Assembly (NCBI GenBank): GCA_016875255.1
Contig: VGRU01000005.1
Span: forward strand, 1 to 44,269
Direction of reading: 5' to 3'
DNA from: Deltaproteobacteria bacterium
GTDB taxonomy: Bacteria; Desulfobacterota; BSN033; UBA1163
DNA: 44,269 nucleotides
Positions 1 to 6,849 of the stretch are shown here, piece by piece. A program made the translations under genes and the position numbers. Within the stretch, counting starts at the first letter, position 1. Each line of letters starts with the position of its first letter. Under the pieces are notes generated by a model. It ran no database searches. It was not told where the DNA came from and saw nothing but the letters and a program-made list of their open reading frames with translations.

Positions 1-120
1 TTTCAGGTTCCTGGCGATGAGGTTAAGCAGGTGCTCAACCCTCTCTTCTTCCCACGATTCCAGGTAGATGATGGGATACCGCGATCTGATGAGGAGTTCC
101 AATTCCTGAACAGGGTCCAT
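1..120 (-). CDS. N-terminus of a Ycf46-like AAA+ ATPase (partial, runs off left edge)
   Basis: The reverse strand opens with an ATG at 120 and reads 40 codons to the window edge. The peptide starts MDPVQELELLIRSRYP and continues IIYLESWEEERVEHLL. That opening (ELELLIRxRYPIIYxxSWEEERVE) is typical of the helical N-terminal region of Ycf46-like AAA+ ATPases, cytoplasmic proteins of poorly known role. The ATP-binding core would lie outside the window. No earlier in-frame start exists, because a TGA occurs at 166-168 in the same frame. No strong Shine-Dalgarno is visible. The family assignment rests on this short stretch only. Confidence 0.6.
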   Translation of the reverse strand, partial: MDPVQELELLIRSRYPIIYLESWEEERVEHLLNLIARNLK

Positions 121-286
121 TGGGTCGCTCGCTTTTAAGAAGCTTAATCGTCTGCCGAATGGGTGTCAAGAGAAATTTGATTTCTGACCAAGGAGGCTTC
201 CGCCCTGCCTTCGCCAAAGCGACTGCGCGCAGGCAGGTATAAGATTTTCTACAACATCCCTACCCGGTCGCCGGTGATTTGACACG

Positions 287-527
287 GAAGGTGTGAAAAA
301 ATTGGCGCATGGTGCCTCCGCCCCCAGGGTTGTGGGTCTTGTCCAAGCTTTAGGACGCGGGGCATGAGATGTTATGGGTAACCTTTGTTCTCAGGAAGAG
401 AGCTGTGATACACGGGTTTAGGCAACGTAGTTAAATATTAGAGGTTCCGCCCTAAAGCTTTTTCAATCCCCACAACCCTGTGGGCGGGAACAAGGATGAT
501 ACTCAAAATGTATTTTTTCACACCTTC
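287..527. repeat. Foldback element with 16-bp perfect inverted ends in a gene-free stretch
   Basis: The stretch 121-551 has no convincing gene. It contains an inverted repeat: GAAGGTGTGAAAAAAT at 287-302 matches the complement of 512-527 exactly. Further in, both arms share a CAGGGTTGTGGG block followed by an AAGCTTTAGG block. The whole is about 241 bp and resembles an old non-autonomous transposable element. No clear target duplication flanks it, so its identity as a mobile element is inferred. Confidence 0.5.
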
Positions 528-551
528 TGAGACATTACGATATTTTGTGAG

Positions 552-596
552 TTGACATATCAACGGAGTGATAGTATTATTATACCAAAAAGGTAT
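552..596 (+). promoter_or_regulatory. Promoter and probable autoregulatory operator of the toxin-antitoxin pair
   Basis: TTGACA at 552-557 and TATTAT at 575-580 are separated by 17 bp, a near-consensus sigma-70 promoter. A perfect inverted repeat, ATACC-AAAAA-GGTAT, lies at 582-596 over the expected transcription start, just before the GGAGGT ribosome site (598-603). Ribbon-helix-helix antitoxins usually bind such palindromes to repress their own operon. That this one does so is inferred. Confidence 0.7.
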
Positions 597-608
597 CGGA
601 GGTATGTT

Positions 609-827
609 ATGCCCGCTTTGTTGATAAAAGATGTGCCCCGTGAAGTCCATGAGTGGTTAAAGCATGAAGCGGAAAGAAACCGTCGTTCCATGACTCAACA
701 GGCGATCGTGATTTTTGAGGAGAGGATGCGGCGATTTCACCCGGTGAGGTTTCCGGCTCCGATGCAGACCCGGACGGTCTTGACGGCGGAATTTATCGAT
801 CAGGCTAAACGCGAAGGTCGTCTATGA
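609..827 (+). CDS. FitA/VapB-type ribbon-helix-helix antitoxin
   Basis: A 72-residue protein beginning MPALLIKDVPREVHEWLK. The N-terminal half has the FitA-like ribbon-helix-helix pattern: a short beta strand (ALLIKDVP), then helices covering HEWLKHEAERNRRSMTQQA. The C-terminal tail should wrap the partner toxin. The start at 609 is chosen because GGAGGT sits at 598-603; the longer reading from 552 would begin inside the -35 box. The stop overlaps the start of the PIN gene by 4 bp (ATGA), so the two are translationally coupled. It should neutralise the toxin and repress the operon through the palindrome at 582-596. Confidence 0.8.
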   Translation: MPALLIKDVPREVHEWLKHEAERNRRSMTQQAIVIFEERMRRFHPVRFPAPMQTRTVLTAEFIDQAKREGRL

Positions 828-1276
828 TTGTTGTGGACTCGAACATCGTCGCGACGCGAAACCTGACAAGCTCTCTGACCTCTAAGTCCGAGCAGGTTGA
901 GGAAAAGGATCCCGTATGGATTGTGCCTGTCCTATGGCGCTACGAGTTCCAGAACATCCTGGCCAGCGCAATCAGAGCGAAACAAATCAAGCCGGAACAA
1001 GCTTTGGATATATGGGAAAAGGTTTCGAAGATCCTGGTTGAGAACGAATGCGAGCCTTCTGCGTCCAAAGTGATCGACCTCGTTGCACAATATGGAATCA
1101 CCGCCTATGACGGGCAGTTTATCGCGTTAGCCCTGGAGATGGGAATCCCATGTGTGACCGAGGACCGAGAACTGCAGGAAAAGTTTCCGGGTATTGCGAT
1201 TTCTATGGATGGCTTTCTAAAGCCCCAATCTACCCATGTTGTTCGAGAAGTGAGAGAGAGATATAGTAAGACCTAA
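824..1276 (+). CDS. PIN-domain toxin (VapC/FitB type), C-terminus rewritten by a MITE
   Basis: A 150-residue PIN-domain protein, expected to be a magnesium-dependent RNase of a type II toxin-antitoxin system. The acidic active-site set is visible: D5 (VVDSN), E41 (WRYEFQN), D96 (AYDGQFIALA) and D114 (TEDREL). It overlaps the antitoxin by 4 bp. The final Thr codon and the TAA stop come from the first bases of the MITE starting at 1272. Removing the element and one target duplication would let the frame run on for a few codons (K-R-K-A) to a TGA at 1512-1514. The catalytic core is untouched, so the toxin is probably functional. Confidence 0.85.
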   Translation: MIVVDSNIVATRNLTSSLTSKSEQVEEKDPVWIVPVLWRYEFQNILASAIRAKQIKPEQALDIWEKVSKILVENECEPSASKVIDLVAQYGITAYDGQFIALALEMGIPCVTEDRELQEKFPGIAISMDGFLKPQSTHVVREVRERYSKT

Positions 1277-1498
1277 ATTGAGCGATTCACCCTGTCTCAC
1301 AAGGGAGGTAGGGATGCCTTAAACCCTTTTAGAATGCGATATGTTGAAAGTTTGGGCAGTTGACCATAAGCTTTCACCAAACAGGTGATCATTGAACTAT
1401 CCCCATGGTTGATTCAACCCATCAAAGGTGATCGCTCTAAAAGGCTTTTCGGCCTCCCCACCCCCCTTGTGAAGGGTGAAAAAATCGCTCAATTTAGG
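1272..1498 (+). mobile_element. MITE, copy 1 of 3 (227 bp)
   Basis: The ends are perfect 15-bp inverted repeats (CCTAAATTGAGCGAT and its complement) within longer imperfect arms. The element is flanked by a perfect 5-bp direct repeat, TAAGA (1267-1271 and 1499-1503), as expected from transposition. It has no coding capacity. The other copies are at 11860-12086 (inverted relative to this one) and 36974-37201. It must be moved in trans by an unseen transposase. Confidence 0.9.
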
Positions 1499-1543
1499 TA
1501 AGAGAAAGGCTTGATCATTCATTTCGGACTGAGGTGGAGAATT

Positions 1544-2422
1544 TTGAAAAAAATTATATTAATGCTCATCATCCTGTCCTGCTTTACCTTCATCTTCTAC
1601 CGGTTAGGCGATGCCCAGGAGGATAAGATCGTCCGGGTCGCTATCGAAACTGCACGGGCCCATATGCGCATCCCGAGGGAAATGGAAGTCAGGTTTGTCG
1701 AGAAGAAGAAAAGTCCACTGCCGGGTTTTTACTCCGTGAAGATAATGGTTCTGGCTCCGGACAGGGAGATGCCCGTGATCGTCTATGTGGATGAGGCCGG
1801 TGAGAAGGTCATCCTGGGCGCTCTCATCATCAAAGGCGAAAATGTTGCTCTCAAGGAAGCCGGAGAGGCAAAACCCCGGAAATTTGATATGGGTCAATTT
1901 GAGGTCGAAAAATCCGCCATCCGGGGGAATCCGGGAGCAAAGGTTACGATCATCGAATTTTCAAATTTCCGGTGTTCATACTGCCAACTCTCATGGGCGA
2001 AGATGGAAAAGATGCTGGAAAACCATCCCCAGATGATCCGGTATGTCTTTAAACACTTTCCCCTTAAATCCCTTCATGGATCATTTGAACTCTCCGAGAT
2101 TGCGGCCTCAGCCCAGGTTCTGAGCGATGAAGCCTTCTGGATGATCCACGACTTTTTCTTCTCCCCTGAAGGGCAGGTCATTGTCAGAGAGGATGTGAGT
2201 GTTGTCATCAGAAAGGTTGAAGAGATTCTGAAAGAGAAAGGTTTTGATGTGAGAGGTTTTAAGTCAGCGCTCGAAACGGGAAAGGGACGAAAGAAGGTCA
2301 TGGAGGACATGGCTGTCGGAAATAAGATCCCTGTGATGGGAACGCCTACCCTGATTGTCAATGGCGATTTTATCAGCGGAGAGTTCAACGATCAGGCGCT
2401 GGAACGGTATCTGAGAAAGTAG
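1544..2422 (+). CDS. Exported DsbA-family thiol oxidoreductase
   Basis: A 292-residue protein with an N-terminal hydrophobic segment (LKKIILMLIILSCFTFIFY) acting as signal or anchor, an uncharacterised N-terminal region to about residue 120, and a C-terminal DsbA-like thioredoxin fold. The active site is C144-S-Y-C147, and the cis-proline loop is MGTPTLIVNG (P268). The likely role is disulfide formation or isomerisation in the periplasm. The TTG at 1544 is preferred because GAGGTGGAG lies at 1531-1539; an upstream TTG at 1511 adds 11 residues but has no good ribosome site. The gene begins 46 bp after MITE copy 1, so the insertion may have separated it from an older promoter. Confidence 0.8.
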   Translation: MKKIILMLIILSCFTFIFYRLGDAQEDKIVRVAIETARAHMRIPREMEVRFVEKKKSPLPGFYSVKIMVLAPDREMPVIVYVDEAGEKVILGALIIKGENVALKEAGEAKPRKFDMGQFEVEKSAIRGNPGAKVTIIEFSNFRCSYCQLSWAKMEKMLENHPQMIRYVFKHFPLKSLHGSFELSEIAASAQVLSDEAFWMIHDFFFSPEGQVIVREDVSVVIRKVEEILKEKGFDVRGFKSALETGKGRKKVMEDMAVGNKIPVMGTPTLIVNGDFISGEFNDQALERYLRK

Positions 2423-2689
2423 AAACAAATCCCCCATTTTCGGTCTTTCTATAAATAATTACAATCAGTTAGGACTGCCTAATCATTAAGCAAAATGACC
2501 TGGGCCGTTACTGTCAAGAAGGGGAGCATCTTATTCCACAACCATTCCACAGAGATTGTGGATTTCGAAAAAAAACTTTTGAAAATATTTTTTTAATCCG
2601 AAAGATCTGCTGTGATAGGCATGCAATTTGCCCGTTTTAGAAATACATGTGTTCTCTCAATAAAGATCGATGGAGAGAGGTGAAGATCG

Positions 2690-2785
2690 ATGGATGTTAA
2701 AAATATTTATGGACGATTTGTCTGGTTTGACAATCAGGTAAAGGCAAAAAAATATCCTAACACCACTCCCTGCGGAGACATTTGA
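2690..2785 (+). pseudogene. Remnant of a WYL-type transcriptional regulator N-terminus
   Basis: The stretch 2423-2841 has no intact gene. A 31-codon ORF with a good ribosome site (GAGAGGTGAAG) reads MDVKNIYGRFVWFDNQVKAK then KYPNTTPCGDI and stops. The pattern (RFVWFDNQVKAKKYPN) resembles the start of the winged-helix domain of WYL regulators (WFDxxVKxxxYPNxxxLAExF). After PNTT, a shift to the next frame gives SLRRHLNF, roughly matching the expected continuation, and then similarity ends. I read it as a frameshifted, deleted gene. A genuine micro-protein cannot be ruled out. Confidence 0.35.
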
Positions 2786-2841
2786 ACTTTCGAGAGGATG
2801 TTGAAAATCTACTGAATGGATATGTTATAATTCGATACAGG

Positions 2842-3732
2842 ATGGGCAAAAAACTCGATCGGCGCAGTTTTTTAAAGAAATCCGCAGTCCTTGTCACAAC
2901 CCTGACCGCTTCGTCCTTCCACGGCGGGTCATTATTTGCTCAGGAACGTCCGGATATTGCGGTGGTCGAGGGTGAAAACCCTGCGGCCCAGGTTCGCATG
3001 GCGGTTCAATCCCTCGGAAGCATCACCTCTTTTGTCCGGCGGGGGGATAAGGTTGTCATTCTGCCAAATGCAGAATGGCGTTATCCCGGAGCTGTCGTGA
3101 ACCCTGCCATCGGTATTGAAGTCGCCCGCCTCTGTTCAGAGGCAGGGGCGGCCTCGATAACGATTACGACGAACTACGGAATCGGCCGATGGGGACCTGC
3201 GGTCGGAAGAGAACTTGAGGACATAGGAGCAAAATTCAAGACCCCTGTCCATCCGAAGGACTACATCACTGTTCCTGTACCCGCCCCAAGAGTTAGAAAG
3301 GAAGTCACCCTCCTGAAAGAGGCTCTGGAACACGATGTCCTGATCGACATCCCTGTCTTTAAGGATCACTACGGCACCCGCATCAGCGGAAGCATCAAAA
3401 ACCTCATGGGATTTAACTGGGATAGCATTTCGTTCCACCAGGGAGGGGCCTTTCTCCACCAGGCAATTGCTGACCTGGCCTCCGTCATCCGTCCCCATCT
3501 CTGCGTGGTCGATGCAACAACGATTCTCACGGAGAACGGGCCGGGCGGTCCTGGAAGAGTCAGCCGGCCTAAGAAGGTTTATGCCGGAACGGACATGGTT
3601 GCCCTCGATGCGATCTGTTGTTCATTGCTCAACCTGAAGCCTTCCGATGTCCCTCACATCATGCACCTGAACGCCTCCGGAAAAGGGCAGGCCGATCTAT
3701 CCAAAAAACGAATCATCAAGGTCAAACTGTAA
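2842..3732 (+). CDS. Tat-exported DUF362 protein
   Basis: A 296-residue protein beginning with a twin-arginine signal (DRRSFLKKSAVLVTTLTASS), so it is probably exported folded, possibly with a cofactor. The rest matches DUF362, a family of unknown biochemical function often associated with iron-sulfur proteins: typical stretches are ILPNAEWRYPGAVVNPAIG and DVLIDIPVFKDH. No 4Fe-4S motif is present here. The start at 2842 is chosen because the Tat motif then sits at residues 6-12; a TTG at 2782 would add 20 residues from degenerate sequence. The ribosome site is weak. A possible promoter (TTGAAA 2801, TATAAT 2826) has a long 19-bp spacer. Confidence 0.75.
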   Translation: MGKKLDRRSFLKKSAVLVTTLTASSFHGGSLFAQERPDIAVVEGENPAAQVRMAVQSLGSITSFVRRGDKVVILPNAEWRYPGAVVNPAIGIEVARLCSEAGAASITITTNYGIGRWGPAVGRELEDIGAKFKTPVHPKDYITVPVPAPRVRKEVTLLKEALEHDVLIDIPVFKDHYGTRISGSIKNLMGFNWDSISFHQGGAFLHQAIADLASVIRPHLCVVDATTILTENGPGGPGRVSRPKKVYAGTDMVALDAICCSLLNLKPSDVPHIMHLNASGKGQADLSKKRIIKVKL

Positions 3733-4158
3733 ACCCCGACAGAAGAAGCAGAGCTTTGCCCCCTCCTCACTTTTCCCCCTAACTTATTATTCCCTTTGAA
3801 CTTCTCCTATAGATGCGATCGCATTTATAAGAGAAGTTGTTGTTTGGGGCGGTTGACTGAATTTTTCAGTCAAAAACTTTGGGTTATACACGGTTTCCAC
3901 TTCTCACCATTTTCCTTATTGTCCTCTTAATCCTTAGAAACATTTTTAAAACATAGGACACTTCCTGGGGGAGGTGATATTTTAGAGTGTAGAAGGTGGA
4001 ATGCGGAAAGAGGTCTTTCGAAGAAGGTTCAGGGTTTAACTCTTCCGGTGGAAGGATAATGGTAAGAGAGAGATATTGAGTGGGAAAAAAGAAGAACTGA
4101 ATGGAACGCATTGTTTAATCGTGGTATAGTTACTCGAACGAAGGACCTTTAGGAGAAG
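3733..4158. other. Gene-free interval before addB
   Basis: No credible ORF is seen on either strand. A perfect 9-bp inverted repeat with a 3-nt loop (TTGACTGAA / TTCAGTCAA, 3853-3873) could be an operator or a weak hairpin, but it is not followed by a T-tract on either strand. A ribosome site (TTTAGGAGAAG) ends just before the ATG at 4159. Confidence 0.5.
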
Positions 4159-6840
4159 ATGGCAGCGATTTCTGATCAGACATTTTCATCAGCCCTCGAA
4201 TTTGAGCAGGCATTGGTTGAGGCCGCTTTTAGAGGAGAACTTGTCCTCACAGCGACTTCACGCCTTTCGCGAAGATTGTTGCATGGTTTCCGGTTGGCAA
4301 GGATCAAGAAAGAAGAAGAGGGATGGAAGACCCCGGCCATCTTTGGTTTTAATCGTTGGGTCAAAATGGCTTATGAATCGCTATGGGAACCTTTTCAGCC
4401 TCTCTCGAGGTTGGCAGGGCTTCGCCTGTGGGATGAGGCGATGCAAGGAGTGAAATGGATGGAGGGGCTGAGGCCAGGGCCCTTTCTTTATCTCGAACTT
4501 CAGAATTCTTTCGACCTGTTGATGCGTTCCGGGCAACCCCTTGTGGGTTCTCCAAGCGGGCACATGCTTGCCGACTGGAGGCGGGAGGTTTTTGGACATT
4601 TTCTGGACCTCCTTCAGAAGAATCGGTATATCCCCTGGGGAAATATTTTGAAAAGGGTAGGGGGGGCCCTGGCAGAGGGAAGGATCAGCCTTCCTGAAAA
4701 TATCATCCTGACCGGATTTAACGAGTTTTCGCCCATGGAAGAAAGTCTCGTCAAATTACTATCTGAAAGGTCGAAAGTCGATCTTTACCGCGCCTCAAAG
4801 AGTGCTGACGAAAACGTAAGGGTTCGCGTCTACGCCACTCCGGAGCAGGAGTGTCAATCCGTCTGCGCTGAAGTGATCAAGTGCTGGAACAGTAACCGGA
4901 GGCGGCTCGGAGTGGTCTTTCTCGATCCCGATTATTTAAAACTCCTCAAGCAATCCCTTGAAGAGCTGACAGACCGAGAAGAGAGGCCCCCTGATGCCCT
5001 TCGTTACAACCTGACTGGAGGGACGGAACTTTTAGAACATCCCCTTTTTCAGGCAGCCCTGTTACCTCTGCGTTTACCAGATGAGCCTCAGCCGAATGGA
5101 CTTTTATCCTCCCTCCTCTTTTCGCCATATGTTGGGAGAATCAAGCAGGGTCAGGACCTGGCGGTCAGATCCACAATCTGGGGTCAAAACAATTCGGAGA
5201 CATTGGGAGATCTTCTTTTCCGCCTGAGCCATATCGGTTGTCCGGTTCAGCCTCTTCGAAACCTCTTCTTTTATAAGAAAGAACCGCTGAGGGTTTGGCT
5301 TGAGGAGCTGGAGAATCTGTGGAAGAACCTCGGTTTCCCCCTATTGAGGTGTGAGACGGATACTTTAGCAAAAGAACATCTTTTGATGATTGTCGAAAAC
5401 TTGAAAAGTGAAACCGGACATCTGGAGATGGGCAGAAAGGATGTACTGGCATGGTTGAATGCAGCCTCCCGGGGAATTGAGGTCGTTGAGAAAACTCCTG
5501 AGACCGCCGGCATTCAGATTCTTAATCTCGTGGAATCGAGGGGTTTGGCCTTTGACCGAGTCTGGGTGGTGGGAGTTCACGGCCGCGCCCTGCCAAAGAT
5601 GACGGGTGATCTGCCTTTCCTTGATCCAAATGAACTTCGTAAAATCGAAGAAGGCACTGCCGAAGGGCAATGGGAGGCGGGCCGACGAAACCTCTCTTGC
5701 CTCCTGGCCTCCGCCCCTGATGTGGCGTTTAGCCGTGCGGCCTCCAGAGGAGAAGACTTTCCCTACCTTCCTTGCCCATTGATCCCGGATGAGTCCTCTC
5801 AAGAAGGTTCTCAATATACGGTCGATCTGTGGAAGAGGCCTCCCATGGAGTGGCTGAGGGCTCGCTGGCTCAGGGAAGGATTGAAGGGACGGGAAAGCAT
5901 TTCAAGAGAATCAAAAGAAAGAGTTTCCGAATATGTGAATTTCCAATTGACAGGGCAGATGAGAGTGACCCAATTTGAAGATCTACTCCTTTGCCCTTTT
6001 AAATTTTTTGCTGGGCATCTGCTGGCCCTGGAGCCCCTTGAAGAACTAAAGATCGGGATCGATCCCGGAGAGAGGGGAGAGGTCATCCACAAAATCCTGA
6101 GGGAATTCACCCGGGGATTGTCAAAAGCTGCGCCTGATTGGCCGGACGAAAAAGGCAAGGCCCTCGAATTTTTGGAGAAGACCGTTGACGCGATCCTGGG
6201 CGACAAGATAAAAGATCCTTTCTGGATGGTGGAGCGTTTGAGACTTCTGGGAAACGATCAATTTCCAGGCCTGCTTAAAACCTGGCTCGATGTAGAAAAG
6301 GAAAGGGCCCTTGCAGGTTGGCGCTTTGAAGCCGCTGAAGAGTCTTTCGAGGGACTCCCAATCGGAGAGACGGGAATTTCCTTGAGGGGCCGACTTGACC
6401 GGATCGATAGCCACCCGGAAAAGGGAAAAGCCCTCTGGGATTATAAAACAGGCGACCCGCCAAACAGTAAGGAAGTGACTGAATGGATGGTCAGGCCCCA
6501 GTTACCCGCTTATCTCCTTGCCATTAAAAAAGGGCTCCTGTCTCGGATCGGTGGTTGGAAGGGTGGGACTGAGGCGGGTTACATCAGCCTGAAGAGGGTT
6601 TCGGAGGTGAAAGTGCGGGGGCTGGAGAAAGTGGACTGGGACAATTTTTTAGAAAAATGGATCGAAGAGGTGAGTAAAAGACTTGAAGGGCCTTTGAAGG
6701 GGATTTACAGTCCGGATCCCTTGCCGCCGCCTTCTACGCCGCAAAACGAGGGTGGTTGTAAGCATTGTCCTTTCCCAAACATTTGTGGCCTTGATGAGCA
6801 GAGAGAGGAAGAAGGCGACCCTTCATGGCAAGAGGAGTAG
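4159..6840 (+). CDS. addB: AddB-like nuclease subunit (PD-(D/E)XK, 4Fe-4S)
   Basis: An 893-residue protein, large and divergent like AddB/RexB, which lack a working helicase core but carry a C-terminal nuclease. The nuclease region includes a QFEDLLLCPFKFF entry motif, RGEVIHKILREF, LRGRLDRID and WDYKTGDP (the D...xYK active-site core), then PQLPAYLLAI. Four cysteines that would hold the AddB 4Fe-4S cluster are present: C612 (LLCPF), then C867, C870 and C876 near the C-terminus. With the helicase gene 9 bp downstream it should form an end-processing enzyme for recombinational repair of double-strand breaks. It is shorter than typical AddB (about 1,100 residues). Confidence 0.85.
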   Translation: MAAISDQTFSSALEFEQALVEAAFRGELVLTATSRLSRRLLHGFRLARIKKEEEGWKTPAIFGFNRWVKMAYESLWEPFQPLSRLAGLRLWDEAMQGVKWMEGLRPGPFLYLELQNSFDLLMRSGQPLVGSPSGHMLADWRREVFGHFLDLLQKNRYIPWGNILKRVGGALAEGRISLPENIILTGFNEFSPMEESLVKLLSERSKVDLYRASKSADENVRVRVYATPEQECQSVCAEVIKCWNSNRRRLGVVFLDPDYLKLLKQSLEELTDREERPPDALRYNLTGGTELLEHPLFQAALLPLRLPDEPQPNGLLSSLLFSPYVGRIKQGQDLAVRSTIWGQNNSETLGDLLFRLSHIGCPVQPLRNLFFYKKEPLRVWLEELENLWKNLGFPLLRCETDTLAKEHLLMIVENLKSETGHLEMGRKDVLAWLNAASRGIEVVEKTPETAGIQILNLVESRGLAFDRVWVVGVHGRALPKMTGDLPFLDPNELRKIEEGTAEGQWEAGRRNLSCLLASAPDVAFSRAASRGEDFPYLPCPLIPDESSQEGSQYTVDLWKRPPMEWLRARWLREGLKGRESISRESKERVSEYVNFQLTGQMRVTQFEDLLLCPFKFFAGHLLALEPLEELKIGIDPGERGEVIHKILREFTRGLSKAAPDWPDEKGKALEFLEKTVDAILGDKIKDPFWMVERLRLLGNDQFPGLLKTWLDVEKERALAGWRFEAAEESFEGLPIGETGISLRGRLDRIDSHPEKGKALWDYKTGDPPNSKEVTEWMVRPQLPAYLLAIKKGLLSRIGGWKGGTEAGYISLKRVSEVKVRGLEKVDWDNFLEKWIEEVSKRLEGPLKGIYSPDPLPPPSTPQNEGGCKHCPFPNICGLDEQREEEGDPSWQEE

Positions 6841-6849
6841 ATCATTATT

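Noticed and set aside
3884..4111. 75-codon minus-strand ORF before addB
   Set aside because: Low-complexity Phe/Ser/Leu composition, no ribosome site, no motif.
5365..5814. 149-codon ORF antisense to addB
   Set aside because: Shadow of the addB frame; no coding features of its own.
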